NCBI GenBank assembly: GCA_027622635.1
Contig: JAQBYK010000086.1
Span: forward strand, 1 to 5,107
Direction of reading: 5' to 3'
Source: a bacterium
GTDB lineage: Bacteria > Patescibacteriota > Gracilibacteria > UBA1369 > LOWO2-01-FULL-3
Length of the DNA stretch: 5,107 nt
The notes under the pieces were generated by a model. That model was given only the letters and a program-made list of their open reading frames with translations, was not told the origin of the DNA and ran no database searches. The stretch's first letter is position 1; each line of letters starts with the position of its first letter. Made by a program: the position numbers and the translations under genes. Of this stretch, positions 4,956 to 5,107 are shown piece by piece.

Positions 4956-5107
4956 TTACTCTTCTTTTTTAGATTCTTCTTTAGGAGCTTCAGCCGGCTC
5001 CTCAGGCTTATCGCCTTCTACAACCACTTCTTCGGTAGCTTCAGGCTTTTCGGTGTCTACAACAACTTCTTCCTCTGTTTCTGAAATCTCCGATTCATCC
5101 GATCCAG
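4956..5107 (-). CDS. Acidic C-terminal tail of a protein cut by the window edge, possibly ribosomal protein bL19
   Basis: An open frame enters from the right edge and stops at TAA (4958-4956), giving 49 visible residues with no start codon in the window. The tail is dominated by Glu, with Val, Pro, Lys and Thr, and ends PKEESKKEE. It contains two related units (EEVVVDTEKPE, then EEVVVEGDKPE). Composition this skewed indicates a disordered tail. No catalytic or fold-defining part is visible, so identity rests on context. rnhB begins 21 nt downstream, and rplS (bL19) directly before rnhB is a common bacterial order; acidic or Lys/Glu-rich extensions on ribosomal proteins are common in Patescibacteria. 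bS16, or any other protein with such a tail, remains possible. Confidence 0.65.
   Translation of the reverse strand, partial: GSDESEISETEEEVVVDTEKPEATEEVVVEGDKPEEPAEAPKEESKKEE
5002..5079. repeat. 39-bp in-frame tandem duplication in the acidic tail gene
   Basis: Two 39-bp units, 5002-5040 and 5041-5079, both begin TCAGGCTT and share blocks TCTACAAC and ACTTCTTC at the same offsets; 29 of 39 positions match by eye. The unit is 13 codons, so the frame is preserved. It duplicates an EEVVV-x-x-x-KPE motif in the encoded tail. The divergence suggests an older event than the 36-bp duplication in the HNH gene. Confidence 0.75.

Overview
The window comes from an AT-leaning, compactly arranged bacterial genome. 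TGA is used as a stop: it ends the nucleotidyltransferase, kinase and RNase HII genes at the expected protein ends, so the standard bacterial code fits. No gene start has a convincing Shine-Dalgarno sequence. A short RmlA-type nucleotidyltransferase, an adenosine-kinase-like PfkB protein, an HNH protein with a CxxxxC...LHHADRF...LCNNHHKLIH core, and rnhB just behind an acidic Lys/Glu-rich protein tail together suggest a Patescibacteria (CPR) member. That placement is inferred from protein style and gene order; no search was run.

Layout from left to right. Positions 1-57 hold a non-coding 19-bp tandem repeat. At 68-1300 (minus) is an HNH endonuclease-like protein of 410 aa whose linker contains a 36-bp in-frame duplication. 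A 312-bp divergent intergenic region (1301-1612) holds a 9-bp tandem repeat and a plausible promoter placed so close to the next start codon that the mRNA may be leaderless. At 1613-2425 (plus) is a sugar-1-phosphate nucleotidyltransferase (RmlA-like), overlapped by 38 nt by a PfkB carbohydrate/nucleoside kinase at 2388-3323 (plus). The kinase runs tail-to-tail into a CsaB-like polysaccharide pyruvyl transferase at 3304-4380 (minus), with 20 nt of shared coding sequence. That gene overlaps rnhB (4377-4934, minus) by an ATGA junction. Only 21 nt upstream of rnhB lies the stop of a gene cut by the window edge (4956-5107, minus), whose visible tail is very acidic and internally repeated; bL19 is the best guess.

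The genes form two cotranscription units: nucleotidyltransferase-kinase on the plus strand, and (bL19?)-rnhB-csaB on the minus strand, converging with no space for a terminator between them. RmlA-like and CsaB-like proteins both belong to cell-surface polysaccharide metabolism (nucleotide-sugar supply and pyruvylation). The kinase substrate is not determinable from sequence, and RNase HII is housekeeping. The HNH gene is a separate accessory unit.

I see no clear new defence or mobile system. The most unusual features are four unrelated short tandem duplications in 5 kb, the consistent lack of Shine-Dalgarno sites with a possible leaderless start, and the overlapping gene ends.
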